Source of the DNA: Verrucomicrobiaceae bacterium
GTDB taxonomy: Bacteria; Verrucomicrobiota; Verrucomicrobiia; Verrucomicrobiales; Verrucomicrobiaceae
Direction of reading: 5' to 3'
Length of the DNA stretch: 64,000 nucleotides
NCBI GenBank assembly: GCA_016713245.1
Contig: JADJPM010000001.1
Coordinates: 1,984,001-2,048,000, forward strand
The notes below the pieces were generated by a model. The model was not told where the DNA came from, ran no database searches, and saw nothing but the letters and a program-made list of their open reading frames with translations. Each line of letters begins with the position of its first letter. Within the stretch, counting starts at the first letter, position 1. The position numbers and the translations under genes are program-made. Of this stretch, positions 1 through 12,232 are shown in pieces.

Positions 1-1
1 G

Positions 2-775
2 GAAAACAGCGCGATGAAGCTCTTTACGCGACTTTTTGTCGATGACACGGCTGCGGAGCAGGAGCGGCAGGCCGAATTGATCCGCCAGGGCCGCAGCGTG
101 ATGGATGTTGTCGGTGCCGAGGCGAAATCGCTCCAGCGCGAGCTCGGCTCCGGGGATCGCGACAAGCTCGACGCGTGGTTTACCAGCGTGCGGGAGCTGG
201 AGCAGCGTCTTGCCGCGAACGAGGCCTGGACGCACAAACCGAAGCCCAAGGTGAAGCTCGCGCCGCCGCGCCAGATTCCTCGTGACAACGAAGTAGCCGT
301 CGAGCGCATCTACCTCGACATCGTGCACATGGCGCTGGCCACGGACAGCACGCGTTTCATCACGCTGCATGTCACCGGCAACAACGTGCAGGGCATTGAA
401 GGCGTCGATGAAAGCTACCACAACCTCAGCCACCACGGCATGGACGAGGAAAAGCTGGCGCAGCTCGCCCTCGTCGAGCAGGGCGTGATCCACGAATGGG
501 CCGCCTTCCTGCGCAAACTGAAGACCAACAAGCTTCTCGACGACACGATGGTGCTGCTCACCTCGAACCTCGGCAACGCCTCCGCCCACGACAACAAGAA
601 CATGCCCGTTCTCTTCGCCGGCGGCGGCTTCAAACACGGTCAGCACCTCGCCTTCGACCAGAAGGACAATTATCCGCTGCCAAATCTGTACTTGAGCATG
701 CTGCACCGGCTTGGTCTCGAAGAAGAGCGTTTTGCGACGAGTGAGACGACGATGCGCGGCCTCGAAGTGGCCTGA
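2..775 (+). CDS. DUF1552 domain protein, C-terminal part (5' cut by window edge)
   Basis: The reading frame is already open at base 2, so the ATG at 14 is probably internal and the gene begins outside the window. About 258 codons remain of a family usually 430-480 residues long. The segment holds the regularly spaced charged stretch, the ESYHNLSHHG motif and the TSNLGNASAHDNKNMPVLFAGG motif region typical of DUF1552. DUF1552 proteins of Planctomycetes and Verrucomicrobia are Tat-exported and usually sit beside cytochrome-containing DUF1592/DUF1587 proteins; their reaction is unknown. The partner would lie upstream, outside the window. Family call by motif memory only. Confidence 0.8.
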   Translation, partial: ENSAMKLFTRLFVDDTAAEQERQAELIRQGRSVMDVVGAEAKSLQRELGSGDRDKLDAWFTSVRELEQRLAANEAWTHKPKPKVKLAPPRQIPRDNEVAVERIYLDIVHMALATDSTRFITLHVTGNNVQGIEGVDESYHNLSHHGMDEEKLAQLALVEQGVIHEWAAFLRKLKTNKLLDDTMVLLTSNLGNASAHDNKNMPVLFAGGGFKHGQHLAFDQKDNYPLPNLYLSMLHRLGLEEERFATSETTMRGLEVA

Positions 776-854
776 TCGGGTAGGCGATTGTTTTTCAGAT
801 GCAGCTGCACATTTACTGGCGGGTTTGGGTAGACTCGTTTTGATTTCTAGCCTC

Positions 855-2198
855 ATGCCCGTCACTGAAACCGATCCGAAGCTAGCCGCCAAGCTCCACC
901 ACCGTTGGCGTGGCATGGGAGCACTGCTTTTGACGGCGTTCTATAGCTTCTTCTTCGCCGGGCATTTGGAGCTGGTGAAGACGACTGTCTATATGAAGGA
1001 CGGTGTGGTGATGGGGGCGGATGCGGCGGCGGTGCAGGCTGACCTCACGTTGCCAAGGGTGGATGCTGGCTCAAAGGGCACGGGGGCAGCGTCGAGTTTT
1101 CTATTGGTGCATCGCATCCCGGTGGCGGTGTTTGAGGCAGGCTGGACGTCCTTTTCAAAAGATGCCAACGAAGCGAAAAAGATGGCTGTGGGCACGTTGC
1201 AGGGCCTCGCGGGGGCCTTGATGGTCGTCTTTCTCTACCATCTGCTCCTATGGAGCGGGCTGAGCACTTGGAATGCGGTGATGTTTGCGGCGATCCTCGG
1301 CTTTTCGACCACGGCCACGGTCTTCGCGGCGGTGCCGCAGGTGCAGATCTTTAGCATGCTGGGCCTCACGGGCATGCTGACGGCCATGGCTCGCGGCAAA
1401 CGGGCGCAGTGGTGGGAATTCTCCGCTGCAGCGCTTTACTCGGTGTTGTGCTCACATTGGAATCTCATTCCCGTGGCGATCTTGGCTTTGAGCCGTGCCG
1501 TGTGGCGCTGGCGCACGACGGATTCCTTTAGGCCGGTGCCTGCGGTGCTCGGCAGCGTGAGTTTGCTTATCCTGATGGCCGTAGGGGGCATGATGTTGCA
1601 AAGCTGGATTTATCCCAAATCGAGCCAGATGGATGTTTTTGACGTGGCGAAGTCTTCGATGACCACCCTGCACCAAGCGAAGGAACGCGCGGCGATGACA
1701 CCATGGGTCTCTCGGCTGCAGGATGTGTTCTTTACGAACATCCTCGCTCCTACACCGACAATGCTCGATCAAAGCAAGGCGCAAGAACGCAAGACGCGGC
1801 GTGTGGTCTCACTCGTGGACGAGGAGTGGTTCGTGCTCGACTTCCGCCATGCTTTGTGGGCTGGATGGATGATTCTGATGCTGCTGGGCCTCACCGGCCT
1901 GCCCAATGCGGCCGAGCATGCTGGCGTGGCTACGGGGGCGCTTCTGCTGCTCGGCTGGCAGGTGCTGTTTTATGGGGCGCTGGAAGATCCTGGCGAGCGT
2001 CTTCTGCAATCCGCCGCCTGGACCCCCGCCGTCGTCGCCCTCACCGGCGTGGGCGTGGGACGTGCGCTGGAAAAATTCAGGACGCTCGGTGTTCCCGTGG
2101 CTGTGCTGTTGCTGGCCTTCACCGTCGCCCAAAGCACGCGGAACTACCGCTTCATCCACGAGATCGCGGAGCAGTTGAAGATTTCAGCGTCGATGTGA
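855..2198 (+). CDS. Polytopic inner-membrane protein, unknown function
   Basis: About 447 residues. The frame is open from 711, but that would overlap the preceding gene; ATG 855 (MPVTETDP) gives a short cytoplasmic head directly before the first membrane helix, so I chose it. Around ten hydrophobic segments are visible, including LLLTAFYSFFFAGHL, LMVVFLYHLLLW, SVSLLILMAVGGMML and VAVLLLAFTVAQS, with a hydrophilic central loop around residues 265-330. The layout resembles GT-C-type or other lipid-linked membrane enzymes, but I see no diagnostic motif such as an N-terminal DD/DE pair, so no function is assigned. Confidence 0.7.
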   Translation: MPVTETDPKLAAKLHHRWRGMGALLLTAFYSFFFAGHLELVKTTVYMKDGVVMGADAAAVQADLTLPRVDAGSKGTGAASSFLLVHRIPVAVFEAGWTSFSKDANEAKKMAVGTLQGLAGALMVVFLYHLLLWSGLSTWNAVMFAAILGFSTTATVFAAVPQVQIFSMLGLTGMLTAMARGKRAQWWEFSAAALYSVLCSHWNLIPVAILALSRAVWRWRTTDSFRPVPAVLGSVSLLILMAVGGMMLQSWIYPKSSQMDVFDVAKSSMTTLHQAKERAAMTPWVSRLQDVFFTNILAPTPTMLDQSKAQERKTRRVVSLVDEEWFVLDFRHALWAGWMILMLLGLTGLPNAAEHAGVATGALLLLGWQVLFYGALEDPGERLLQSAAWTPAVVALTGVGVGRALEKFRTLGVPVAVLLLAFTVAQSTRNYRFIHEIAEQLKISASM

Positions 2199-2244
2199 GA
2201 CGGAACGAAACTCTGGCTTGGCTGAAGGCGTTGTTTGTGAAAGC

Positions 2245-3369
2245 ATGAACTCCCACGTCATGAAGTTGCCTTTCGCGTTCCTTTTTCTCCTCGCCAGCCT
2301 GCCGCTGCCTGCGCGGGCGGACCTGTCAAAACCCCTTGAAGCCTTGCGGGGCGTGCAAAAGGAAGGGCAGGGGAATGCGGAAGCGTCCAAGGCCTGGCAG
2401 GAGATTACGAAGGCGGATGCCTCGAACCTGCCTGAAGTGCTCAAAGGCATGAACGCGGCCAATCCGCTCGCCGAGAACTGGTTGCGGGCGGCCGTGGGCG
2501 TGATCGCGGATGAGGCGTTGAAGGCCAAAAAGATGCCGGTGGAGGCTCTCGTGACCTTTCTAAAGGACTCGTCGAACAGCCCCGGAGCCCGCGTGGTGGC
2601 CTTTGACCTCATCCAGCGTGCCGATGCGAAGCTGGCGGAGAGTTTGACGCCCACGCTCATCAACGATGTAAGCAGCGAGCTGCGCCGTCATCCGGTGGCG
2701 AAGCTCATCGAGACGGGCGACAAAGCCCTCGCCGCCAAGGAGCAGACCGCTGCCGTGCTCGCCTACCGCAAAGGGCTCGATGGTGCCCGCGACGAGGACC
2801 AGATCAAAACGCTCGCGAAGAAGCTGCGTGACCTCGGCCAGGAGGTCGATCTTCCCACTCACTTCGGCTTTCTCATGAGCTGGAAGTTGATCGCGCCCTT
2901 CAGCAACGCGGACCGCGGCGGCTTTGACACCGTCTATCCACCGGAGAAGGAGCTCAAATTCGACGCCGTTTACGAAGGCAAAGGCAAGGAAGCCAAGTGG
3001 GTCGAGTTCACCAGCAAGGACGAGTACGGCAAAATCGACTTCAACAAGCCCTTCGGCATGGAGAAGAGCGTCACAGGCTATGCCGCCACGGATTTCATCA
3101 GCGCCGAGGACCGCCCGGCGGAGATCCGCATCGGCTGCAAAAACGGCTGGAAGGTCTGGCTGAATGGCGAGCTGCTTTTCGCCCGCGATGAATACCACCG
3201 CGGTGCGAAGCTCGATCAATACAAACTGCCCTGCCAGCTCAAGAAGGGCAAAAACACCCTCCTCGTGAAGTGCTGCCAGAACGAGCAAACCGAGCAGTGG
3301 ACCGTCGAGTGGGAATTCCAGCTCCGCGTCTGCGATGCCACGGGCACGGCGATCGTGGCCAAGAACTAA
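2245..3369 (+). CDS. Secreted protein with C-terminal jelly-roll-like domain, unknown function
   Basis: Starts proposed at ATG 2245 (MNSHVMKLPF) or 2260; both lead into a signal peptide (FAFLFLLASLPLPARA) cleaved near ARA-D. The N-terminal half is helical and HEAT/TPR-like in composition (runs of ALAAKEQTAAVLAYRKGL type). The C-terminal third has AEIRIGCKNGWKVWLNGELLF and a LKKGKNTLLVKC motif region, which resembles the beta-sandwich modules often attached to sugar-acting exoenzymes. It is followed 28 bases later by a PQQ-propeller gene in the same direction, so the two are probably co-transcribed. Role unknown. Confidence 0.7.
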   Translation: MNSHVMKLPFAFLFLLASLPLPARADLSKPLEALRGVQKEGQGNAEASKAWQEITKADASNLPEVLKGMNAANPLAENWLRAAVGVIADEALKAKKMPVEALVTFLKDSSNSPGARVVAFDLIQRADAKLAESLTPTLINDVSSELRRHPVAKLIETGDKALAAKEQTAAVLAYRKGLDGARDEDQIKTLAKKLRDLGQEVDLPTHFGFLMSWKLIAPFSNADRGGFDTVYPPEKELKFDAVYEGKGKEAKWVEFTSKDEYGKIDFNKPFGMEKSVTGYAATDFISAEDRPAEIRIGCKNGWKVWLNGELLFARDEYHRGAKLDQYKLPCQLKKGKNTLLVKCCQNEQTEQWTVEWEFQLRVCDATGTAIVAKN

Positions 3370-3397
3370 AGATCCAAACGAACCAACACCGCAGACC

Positions 3398-4564
3398 ATG
3401 AAGACGACTCTTGTTTTGGCTTTTGGCCTTTCACTTTCATCCCTCGCCCACGCCGACTGGCTCCAGTTTCGCGGACCGAACGCGGCGGCGGTTTCTACCG
3501 AGGCCAAGGCTCCGGAGGATCAGCTCAAAATCGCGTGGACGGCCGATTTGCCGGGACGCGGGCTCTCCGCGCCGATTGTGGTGGGAGACAAAGTGTTCGT
3601 GACATGCTCCAGCGGCCCCGGCCAGGAGACGCTGCATGTGTTCTGCTTCAACGCGAAGGATGGCTCGAAGCGCTGGGAGCGTGCGATGCGTGCCACGGGC
3701 CGCACGATGTCGCACACGAAGACCTGTGTGGCAGCGAACACGCCGTGCAGCGATGGCGAGCGTGTCTTCGCGCTGTTTTCATCGAATGACCTCTTCGCAT
3801 TCGACCTCGATGGCAATCTCCTCTGGCTGCGCGGGCTCACGTTTGACTATCCGAATGCGAGCAACAGCCTCGGCATGTCACAATCGCCCGTGGTGATCGG
3901 CAACACGCTGGTGGTGCAAAGCGAGAACGACGCGGAATCCTTCGCCGCCGGTCTCGATGTGGCCACGGGCATGAACAAGTGGAAGCTGGAACGTCCGAAG
4001 GCGGCGAACTGGACGAGTGCCACACTGCTGAAAGGCGTGGCGGCTTTGCAGTCCAGCAAAGGAATCCTCGGCGTCGATCCTGACACGGGCAAAACTGTCT
4101 GGAACTACGAAGACGGTGCCAGCACGATCCCATCGAGCGTCGTGAGTGGCGATCTGATCTACGCGGTGTCAAAAGGCATCACCGCGCTGGCACCTGAGAA
4201 GGGCTCGGTGACGCAGTTGTGGCGCAATGAGAAGCTCAATCCCGGCACCGCGAGCCCGCTGGTGCTCGGCGATCATCTTTACGTCGTGAACGGCGCGGGC
4301 GTGCTGATCAAAGCGAGCGTCAAGAACGGTGATGAAGCCTGGAAGCTGCGCCTCAAGGGCCCATTCAGCGGCTCGCCGGTGGCCGCTGGCAAGCGCATCC
4401 ACATCGTCAATGAGCGCGGCATTTTCCAAACCATCGACCCCGCGGCTCCGGAGGGCAAAGTGACGCAGGAGATCGAGCTGAAGGAAACCGTGCTCACCAC
4501 ACCCGCCATCTCTGATGGTGCGCTCTATGTGCGCAGTGATGCGAAGCTCTGGAAGCTGCAATGA
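3398..4564 (+). CDS. Secreted PQQ-like beta-propeller repeat protein
   Basis: About 388 residues from ATG 3398, which begins a clear signal peptide (MKTTLVLAFGLSLSSLAHA). The mature protein starts with DWLQFRGPN, a hallmark of planctomycetal and verrucomicrobial PQQ-like (outer membrane protein assembly BamB-type) propellers. Repeats of the form VVGDKVFV...DAKDGSKRW, LDVATGMNKWKL, VDPDTGKTVWNY and VSGDLIYAVS indicate about seven or eight blades. No catalytic residues for quinoprotein dehydrogenase activity are evident, so it is probably a binding or scaffold protein. Its stop overlaps the next start by four bases (ATGA at 4561-4564), suggesting translational coupling. Confidence 0.88.
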   Translation: MKTTLVLAFGLSLSSLAHADWLQFRGPNAAAVSTEAKAPEDQLKIAWTADLPGRGLSAPIVVGDKVFVTCSSGPGQETLHVFCFNAKDGSKRWERAMRATGRTMSHTKTCVAANTPCSDGERVFALFSSNDLFAFDLDGNLLWLRGLTFDYPNASNSLGMSQSPVVIGNTLVVQSENDAESFAAGLDVATGMNKWKLERPKAANWTSATLLKGVAALQSSKGILGVDPDTGKTVWNYEDGASTIPSSVVSGDLIYAVSKGITALAPEKGSVTQLWRNEKLNPGTASPLVLGDHLYVVNGAGVLIKASVKNGDEAWKLRLKGPFSGSPVAAGKRIHIVNERGIFQTIDPAAPEGKVTQEIELKETVLTTPAISDGALYVRSDAKLWKLQ

Positions 4565-5283
4565 TGGAGCCGCCTGATCAGCAGGAGGAGCCTCTCATCT
4601 CCAACGAGGTCGAGCAGGAGACCTCGCGTGCGCTTGGCAAGGAGACACGCCAGGTGCTCACGGCCGTGCTCATCGTGGCCGCCTTCATGGCGCTGGCGCA
4701 TTTTACACCGATGAAGGCCTGGATCACGAATGTGCAGTCGTGGAAGGGCTTTGTGCGCGAGTTCGGCTGGTTGGCGCATGCCGTGTTCATGCTCGTCACC
4801 GCCGGTGCGGTGATGATGGGCGTGCCGCGTCTGGCGTTCTGCTCGGCGGCCGGGCTCATCTTCGGCTTTGGTGAAGGGCTCCTTCTTTCGCTCGTGGGCT
4901 CCACGCTGGGTTCTTACGGTGCCTTCATCCTCTCACGTCATGGCTTCCGCCGTGCGGCGGAGGCGCGTGCTGAGAAGTGGCCGTGGCTGAAGAAGATGCT
5001 GAAGAAGCCCTCCGTCATGCGTGTCTTCTGGGCGCGGCAACTCATGGTGCCTGGCATCGTGCTGAACGTGCTCATCGGCATGACGCCCGTGCGTCACTCG
5101 CGTTTTCTGCTCGGCACGGCGCTCGGTTATTTGCCGTTGAACATCGCCTTCAGCCTCGTCGGCAGTGGCTTGGGCAAGGAGAACATCACCACGACCATGA
5201 CGCAGCTCCTCGCGGCCATGGCCGTGATCAATGTGGCTGCCTGGCTGGTGTTTCGATACATGCGCAGCACTCGCCTGAAATAA
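4561..5283 (+). CDS. TVP38/TMEM64-type (VTT domain) membrane protein
   Basis: 240 residues; start ATG 4561 overlaps the preceding stop. After a charged head the protein has about five or six hydrophobic segments. The central VTT signature is recognisable: GVPRLAFCSAAGLIFGFGEG, then GSTLGSYGAFILSRHGFR and MVPGIVLNVLIGMTPV. VTT/DedA superfamily proteins act in lipid (undecaprenyl phosphate or phospholipid) scrambling or transport; the exact substrate cannot be told here. A second, unrelated-looking VTT protein occurs at 31661-32332. Confidence 0.85.
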   Translation: MMEPPDQQEEPLISNEVEQETSRALGKETRQVLTAVLIVAAFMALAHFTPMKAWITNVQSWKGFVREFGWLAHAVFMLVTAGAVMMGVPRLAFCSAAGLIFGFGEGLLLSLVGSTLGSYGAFILSRHGFRRAAEARAEKWPWLKKMLKKPSVMRVFWARQLMVPGIVLNVLIGMTPVRHSRFLLGTALGYLPLNIAFSLVGSGLGKENITTTMTQLLAAMAVINVAAWLVFRYMRSTRLK

Positions 5284-5336
5284 GGGCGTGCGTTACAGCG
5301 ATACAATCGCAAGTGATGCCAGTCATCGTCTTGAAT

Positions 5337-5690
5337 GCACGAAGCACGAAGCACGAAGCACGAAGCACGAAGCACGAAGCACGAAGCACGAAGCACGAAG
5401 CACGAAGCACGAAGCACGAAGCACGAAGCACGAAGCACGAAGCACGAAGCACGAAGCACGAAGCACGAAGCACGAAGCACGAAGCACGAAGCACGAAGCA
5501 CGAAGCACGAAGCACGAAGCACGAAGCACGAAGCACGAAGCACGAAGCACGAAGCAAGAAGCACGAAGCACGAAGCACGAAGCACGAAGCACGAAGCACG
5601 AAGCACGAAGCACGAAGCACGAAGCACGAAGCACGAAGCACGAAGCACGAAGCACGAAGCACGAAGCACGAAGCACGAAGCACGAAGCAC
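5337..5690. repeat. Heptanucleotide tandem array, 50 units of GAAGCAC
   Basis: From 5341 to 5690 the 7-base unit GAAGCAC is repeated 50 times, preceded by a partial unit GCAC at 5337-5340. Only one unit differs: unit 31 (5551-5557) reads GAAGCAA. Because the period is not a multiple of three, every frame of both strands reads the same seven-residue cycle (plus strand E-A-R-S-T-K-H, minus strand V-L-R-A-S-C-F) without stops, creating long spurious ORFs. The near-perfect identity implies recent expansion or active homogenisation. It lies about 260 bases upstream of the pre-16S processing stem. Confidence 0.98.
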
Positions 5691-6055
5691 GCCCCCAGGT
5701 TAAAAGTTCGCCGTGAAGTCAAGGCGTTATTCAAGCTGGTCAAAAATACCCGGATCAGGAAAATGAAAAAGAGCAGAAACCAGTTGCGCAGTCTTCAACC
5801 TGTACTAGTCTGTTTACCCGCCAGCGAAAAGCAGCGGCTGACAAAAGAAGAGCGAGTTGCAAAAGCGGTTCACATTTCTGGAGTTAGAAACGATCTTTCA
5901 GAAAACAAAACAGTGGTCAACCAAGCAGAGATGCGAGGCGAGCCACTTGAAAACAAAAAGGCTAAATTGTGCGCTGCATGCTAAAATGTATGCAGCTGTG
6001 GTTGGGAACAACCATGGTTTCAATTTGGCTGACTTTAAAAGTCAGCACCAATATT
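5691..6055 (+). other. rRNA operon upstream region and 16S leader (no protein gene)
   Basis: No convincing gene. The stretch is markedly A-rich and lower in GC than its neighbours. The segment 5949-5981 pairs with 7726-7758 beyond the 16S gene and so is transcribed leader. Two compact hairpins follow: TGGTTG/CAACCA (5999-6004 and 6009-6014) closed by a GGAA tetraloop, and GCTGACTT/AAGTCAGC (6028-6046), which extends to TTGG/CCAA with a bulge (6025-6050) just before the 16S 5' end. The operon promoter must be upstream of about 5945; I found no pair of -35/-10 boxes good enough to call there. Confidence 0.7.
5949..5981 (+). ncRNA. Pre-16S processing stem, 5' arm (pairs with 7726-7758)
   Basis: The bases from GAAAACAAAAAGGC through GCGCTGC are complementary to 7726-7758 on the other side of the 16S gene, over about 30 base pairs with one bulged A, one wobble and a frayed inner end. 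Such long stems enclosing pre-16S rRNA are the standard RNase III substrate in bacteria. The pairing also proves that transcription starts upstream of 5949. Confidence 0.85.
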
Positions 6056-7602
<1,547 letters not shown>

Positions 7603-7725
7603 TGGAGAAATTGTTCTAAAGCGCTCTCACGCTTTAATATGAACAAGGTCGAAGCTTCGCTAACTTCATGTTAGAAAGCTCGCGAATGAGGAAACTCACT
7701 GCAAACCTTTTATGCATACAGCGAA

Positions 7726-7758
7726 GCTGCAGCGCATAATTTAGCCTTTTGTTTTCTG
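7726..7758 (+). ncRNA. Pre-16S processing stem, 3' arm (pairs with 5949-5981)
   Basis: GCTGCAGCGCATAATTTAGC and the following CTTTTGTTTTC are the reverse complement of the leader arm at 5949-5981, with one bulge and single-base differences. It lies between 16S and tRNA-Ala, about 130 bases after the 16S 3' end. The rest of the spacer 7600-7725 holds nothing else that I can name. Confidence 0.85.
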
Positions 7759-7767
7759 TAAAAGAGC

Positions 7768-7843
7768 GGGGGTATAGCTCAGTTGGTAGAGCGCTAGCTT
7801 TGCAAGCTTGATGTCAGGAGTTCGAGTCTCCTTACCTCCACCA
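7768..7843 (+). tRNA. tRNA-Ala (anticodon UGC)
   Basis: 76-nt cloverleaf with encoded CCA. Acceptor GGGGGTA/TACCTCC carries the G3-U70 wobble that is the alanine identity element. D-arm GCTC/GAGC, anticodon TGC at 7801-7803 in loop TTTGCAA, T-arm AGGAG/CTCCT with TTCGAGT. The anticodon stem CTAGC/GCTTG has one U-U mismatch. Located in the 16S-23S spacer, upstream of tRNA-Ile. Confidence 0.97.
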
Positions 7844-7871
7844 ACTCCAAGTGATACGTGCTTGGATTTCC

Positions 7872-7948
7872 GGGCATGTAGCTCAGTTGGTTAGAGCACC
7901 GCCTTGATAAGGCGGGGGTCACTGGTTCGAGTCCAGTCCTGCCCACCA
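7872..7948 (+). tRNA. tRNA-Ile (anticodon GAU)
   Basis: 77-nt cloverleaf with encoded CCA. Acceptor GGGCATG/CCTGCCC has one U-C mismatch at pair 6-67. Anticodon stem CCGCC/GGCGG encloses GAT at 7906-7908; T-arm ACTGG/CCAGT with TTCGAGT. It follows tRNA-Ala by 28 bases in the spacer, so the order is Ala-Ile rather than the more familiar Ile-Ala. Confidence 0.97.
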
Positions 7949-7979
7949 CCCTCTCTTAATCTTGTTTTGTTTTTTAGGT

Positions 7980-8006
7980 CCATGTTCTTTGACAACTGTA
8001 TACAGG
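7980..8006 (+). ncRNA. Pre-23S processing stem, 5' arm, containing a boxA-like element
   Basis: The 27 bases 7980-8006 are almost perfectly complementary to 11028-11054 downstream of 23S (two G-U type differences only), and a weaker pairing continues through the GTAGAAACAAAATT stretch to about 8020. This is the expected RNase III stem around pre-23S. Inside it, TGTTCTTTGACA (7983-7994) resembles the boxA antitermination element (TGCTCTTTAACA) commonly found in rRNA spacers. Confidence 0.85.
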
Positions 8007-8124
8007 GTAGAAACAAAATTAATTGAGCAATTCTTGAGGCCGTAAGGTTTCAAATTTTAGTAATCAAACGCATGAATTTCCTGCACCGTTCGCGGTGCAA
8101 ACAAAGGAAGTCGTTCATGCACAA

Positions 8125-10963
<2,839 letters not shown>

Positions 10964-11027
10964 TTGTGTTCGATTTCCAATCCAACACGGCTTGATAAAA
11001 CAAGCTCAGTCATTTTTGTTTCTTTTA

Positions 11028-11054
11028 CCTGTATACAGTTGCCAGAGAACATGG
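11028..11054 (+). ncRNA. Pre-23S processing stem, 3' arm (pairs with 7980-8006)
   Basis: CCTGTATACAGTTG and the following bases to ATGG are the near-exact reverse complement of the spacer segment 7980-8006. It lies between 23S and 5S. The remaining bases of this spacer (10964-11027 and 11055-11110) show no further feature. Confidence 0.85.
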
Positions 11055-11110
11055 TTTTCAAGTGTGTCCCCAGACACGCGTTTCATTTCGAACATCGACT
11101 ATGAAACGAC

Positions 11111-11227
11111 GTCTGGTGACCATGGCACAGTGGTCCCACCCGTTCCCATTCCGAACACGGAAGTGAAACGCTGTTGCGCCGATGATAGTTGGGCGATAGG
11201 CCCCGCGAAAGTAGGACGTTGCCAGAT
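11111..11227 (+). rRNA. rrf: 5S ribosomal RNA
   Basis: About 117 bases. The terminal helix is formed by GTCTGGTGAC and GTTGCCAGA; the conserved CCCACCCGTTCCCATTCCGA core and CGGAAGTGAAACGC are present, as is the GCGAAAGTAGGAC segment. It is the last gene of the rRNA operon and is followed directly by a terminator. Confidence 0.95.
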
Positions 11228-11232
11228 TATAT

Positions 11233-11272
11233 CGCCCCGCGCCTCGAAAGAGACGCGGGGCGTCTTGTTTCT
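11233..11272 (+). terminator. Rho-independent terminator of the rRNA operon
   Basis: CGCCCCGCGCCTC (11233-11245) pairs with GAGACGCGGGGCG (11250-11262), 13 pairs with one mismatch, around a GAAA tetraloop, followed by TCTTGTTTCT. It begins six bases after the 5S gene. Confidence 0.93.
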
Positions 11273-11403
11273 AGGCTTTCCCTCCCCCTCTCTCCCACCG
11301 CTACCACCCTTCGTTTCCTGAAAGAACACCGCCCAGAGGGCTTCACCTCGGTTAGCGGTTTGCCAAGCACCTCTGATCTGGCGTTGCGTTTTGATGGGGA
11401 CAG

Positions 11404-11832
11404 CTACGCCGCTTTTCGCTGATGGTCGGTTTGTTGGGCCTTGGACCAAGCTTCGGGTGTCACTTCCTTGATCTGCCGGTTGGTCAACGTCGGCAGGCGG
11501 GTGAGGACTTCCCGCAGGTAGGTTTGCGGGTCGATTCCTCGACTGCGGCACGCTTCGATGATCGTGAAGAGGATGGCGCTGCGTTGCCCGGCTTCGGCTT
11601 CGCCGATGAACAGCCAGTTTTTCTTGCCTATGGCGGTGGGACGGATGGCGTTCTCCACGGGGTTGTTGTCGATCTCGACTCGACCGTCTTCGAGATAGAC
11701 GGTGAGCATGGGCCACATCGTCAGGGTGTAGTCGATGGCACCGCCCATGGCGCTCCGGGGCAGGTGCTGCCTTTTGCGTTTGATCGTAAACGTCACAGTA
11801 GCGACCATGGGATCGAGCTTGGAGAGGGGCAC
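11404..11832 (-). pseudogene. IS66-family transposase (TnpC), C-terminal remnant
   Basis: 142 codons with the typical end of the IS66 DDE transposase: VYLEDGRVEIDNNPVENAIR (last catalytic Glu and the DNN.VEN.IRP signature), then IGKKNWLFIGEAEAGQRSA, TIIEACRSRGIDPQTYL and a Lys/Arg-rich tail. A complete IS66 transposase has about 500 residues; the zinc-binding N-terminus and first two catalytic Asp residues are missing, and the first 20 residues of the ORF do not fit the family. The stretch 11273-11403 between the rRNA terminator and this remnant holds no gene. Confidence 0.85.
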
Positions 11833-11858
11833 ATGGGGCAGCAGGGATGTCCCACGTT

Positions 11859-12050
11859 ATGGACAGCCAACTCACGATTTTGAAACGGGACGCACGCGGT
11901 CGTGTGCGCAGCACGGCTGAGGCGCGGACGGAGGCCGTTGCTGAGTATCGGCGCAGCGGACTTTCCGCCTCCGCTTTTGCCAAAATGGCGGGCATCTCCA
12001 AGAACACATTCCGGAACTGGCTGCAATGCCATGGGTTGATGCAAAAGCGC
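11859..12050 (+). pseudogene. IS66 accessory protein TnpA-like, N-terminal remnant
   Basis: From ATG 11859 the product reads MDSQLTILKRDARGRV, then RTEAVAEYRRSGLSASAFAK and ISKNTFRNW, the helix-turn-helix pattern of the small IS66 TnpA protein. Family similarity ends around the QKR at 12040-12050, after which the frame continues into antisense of a PIN-like gene. It points the opposite way from the transposase remnant at 11404-11832, and tnpB is absent, so the element has been rearranged as well as deleted. Confidence 0.7.
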
Positions 12051-12064
12051 GGCCCCTCGCTCCC

Positions 12065-12169
12065 AGCATCTTTTTTTGCCATTGCGAGAGTCTTCAGGAA
12101 CTGCTCCCTCGTGTGATCTGAATACCGATACAGACCTAGAAGAATATTCGCATCAAAAACCACAGGCAT
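12065..12169 (-). pseudogene. PIN-like domain protein (PIN_8/DUF4935 type), 5' fragment
   Basis: About 34 codons from ATG 12169: MPVVFDANILLGLYRYSDHT followed by REQFLKTLAMAKK. This matches the start of the PIN_8 family (V-F-D-x-N-x-L-L-x-L-Y-R-Y-S), including the first metal-binding Asp. The full protein is usually several hundred residues; here the frame runs into the IS66 fragment, so the rest has been lost or displaced. In intact form these proteins are predicted nucleases of defence or toxin type. Confidence 0.7.
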
Positions 12170-12232
12170 CCCATAAGCATTTGAGGTTAAAGGCGCTGAC
12201 CGAGGGCGGGAAGGGGCTTGATTTGGAGTGCG

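Noticed and set aside
5337..5690. Array considered as a CRISPR
   Set aside because: The unit is 7 bases with no variable spacers and there are no cas genes nearby.
4977..5984. Long ORFs across the heptamer array on both strands (up to 335 codons)
   Set aside because: They exist only because a 7-bp repeat without stop codons reads the same in every frame. They have no ribosome-binding site and begin inside the VTT gene or in unrelated sequence.
5967..5994. TTGTGC-16-TATGCA considered as the rRNA promoter
   Set aside because: These bases overlap or follow the leader arm 5949-5981 that pairs with 7726-7758 and must therefore be transcribed; the promoter has to be further upstream.
11099..12169. 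356-codon minus-strand ORF taken as one protein
   Set aside because: Only the first 34 codons resemble a PIN_8 protein; the rest is antisense or out-of-frame IS66 remnant and even reaches the 5S gene. Annotated as a fragment instead.
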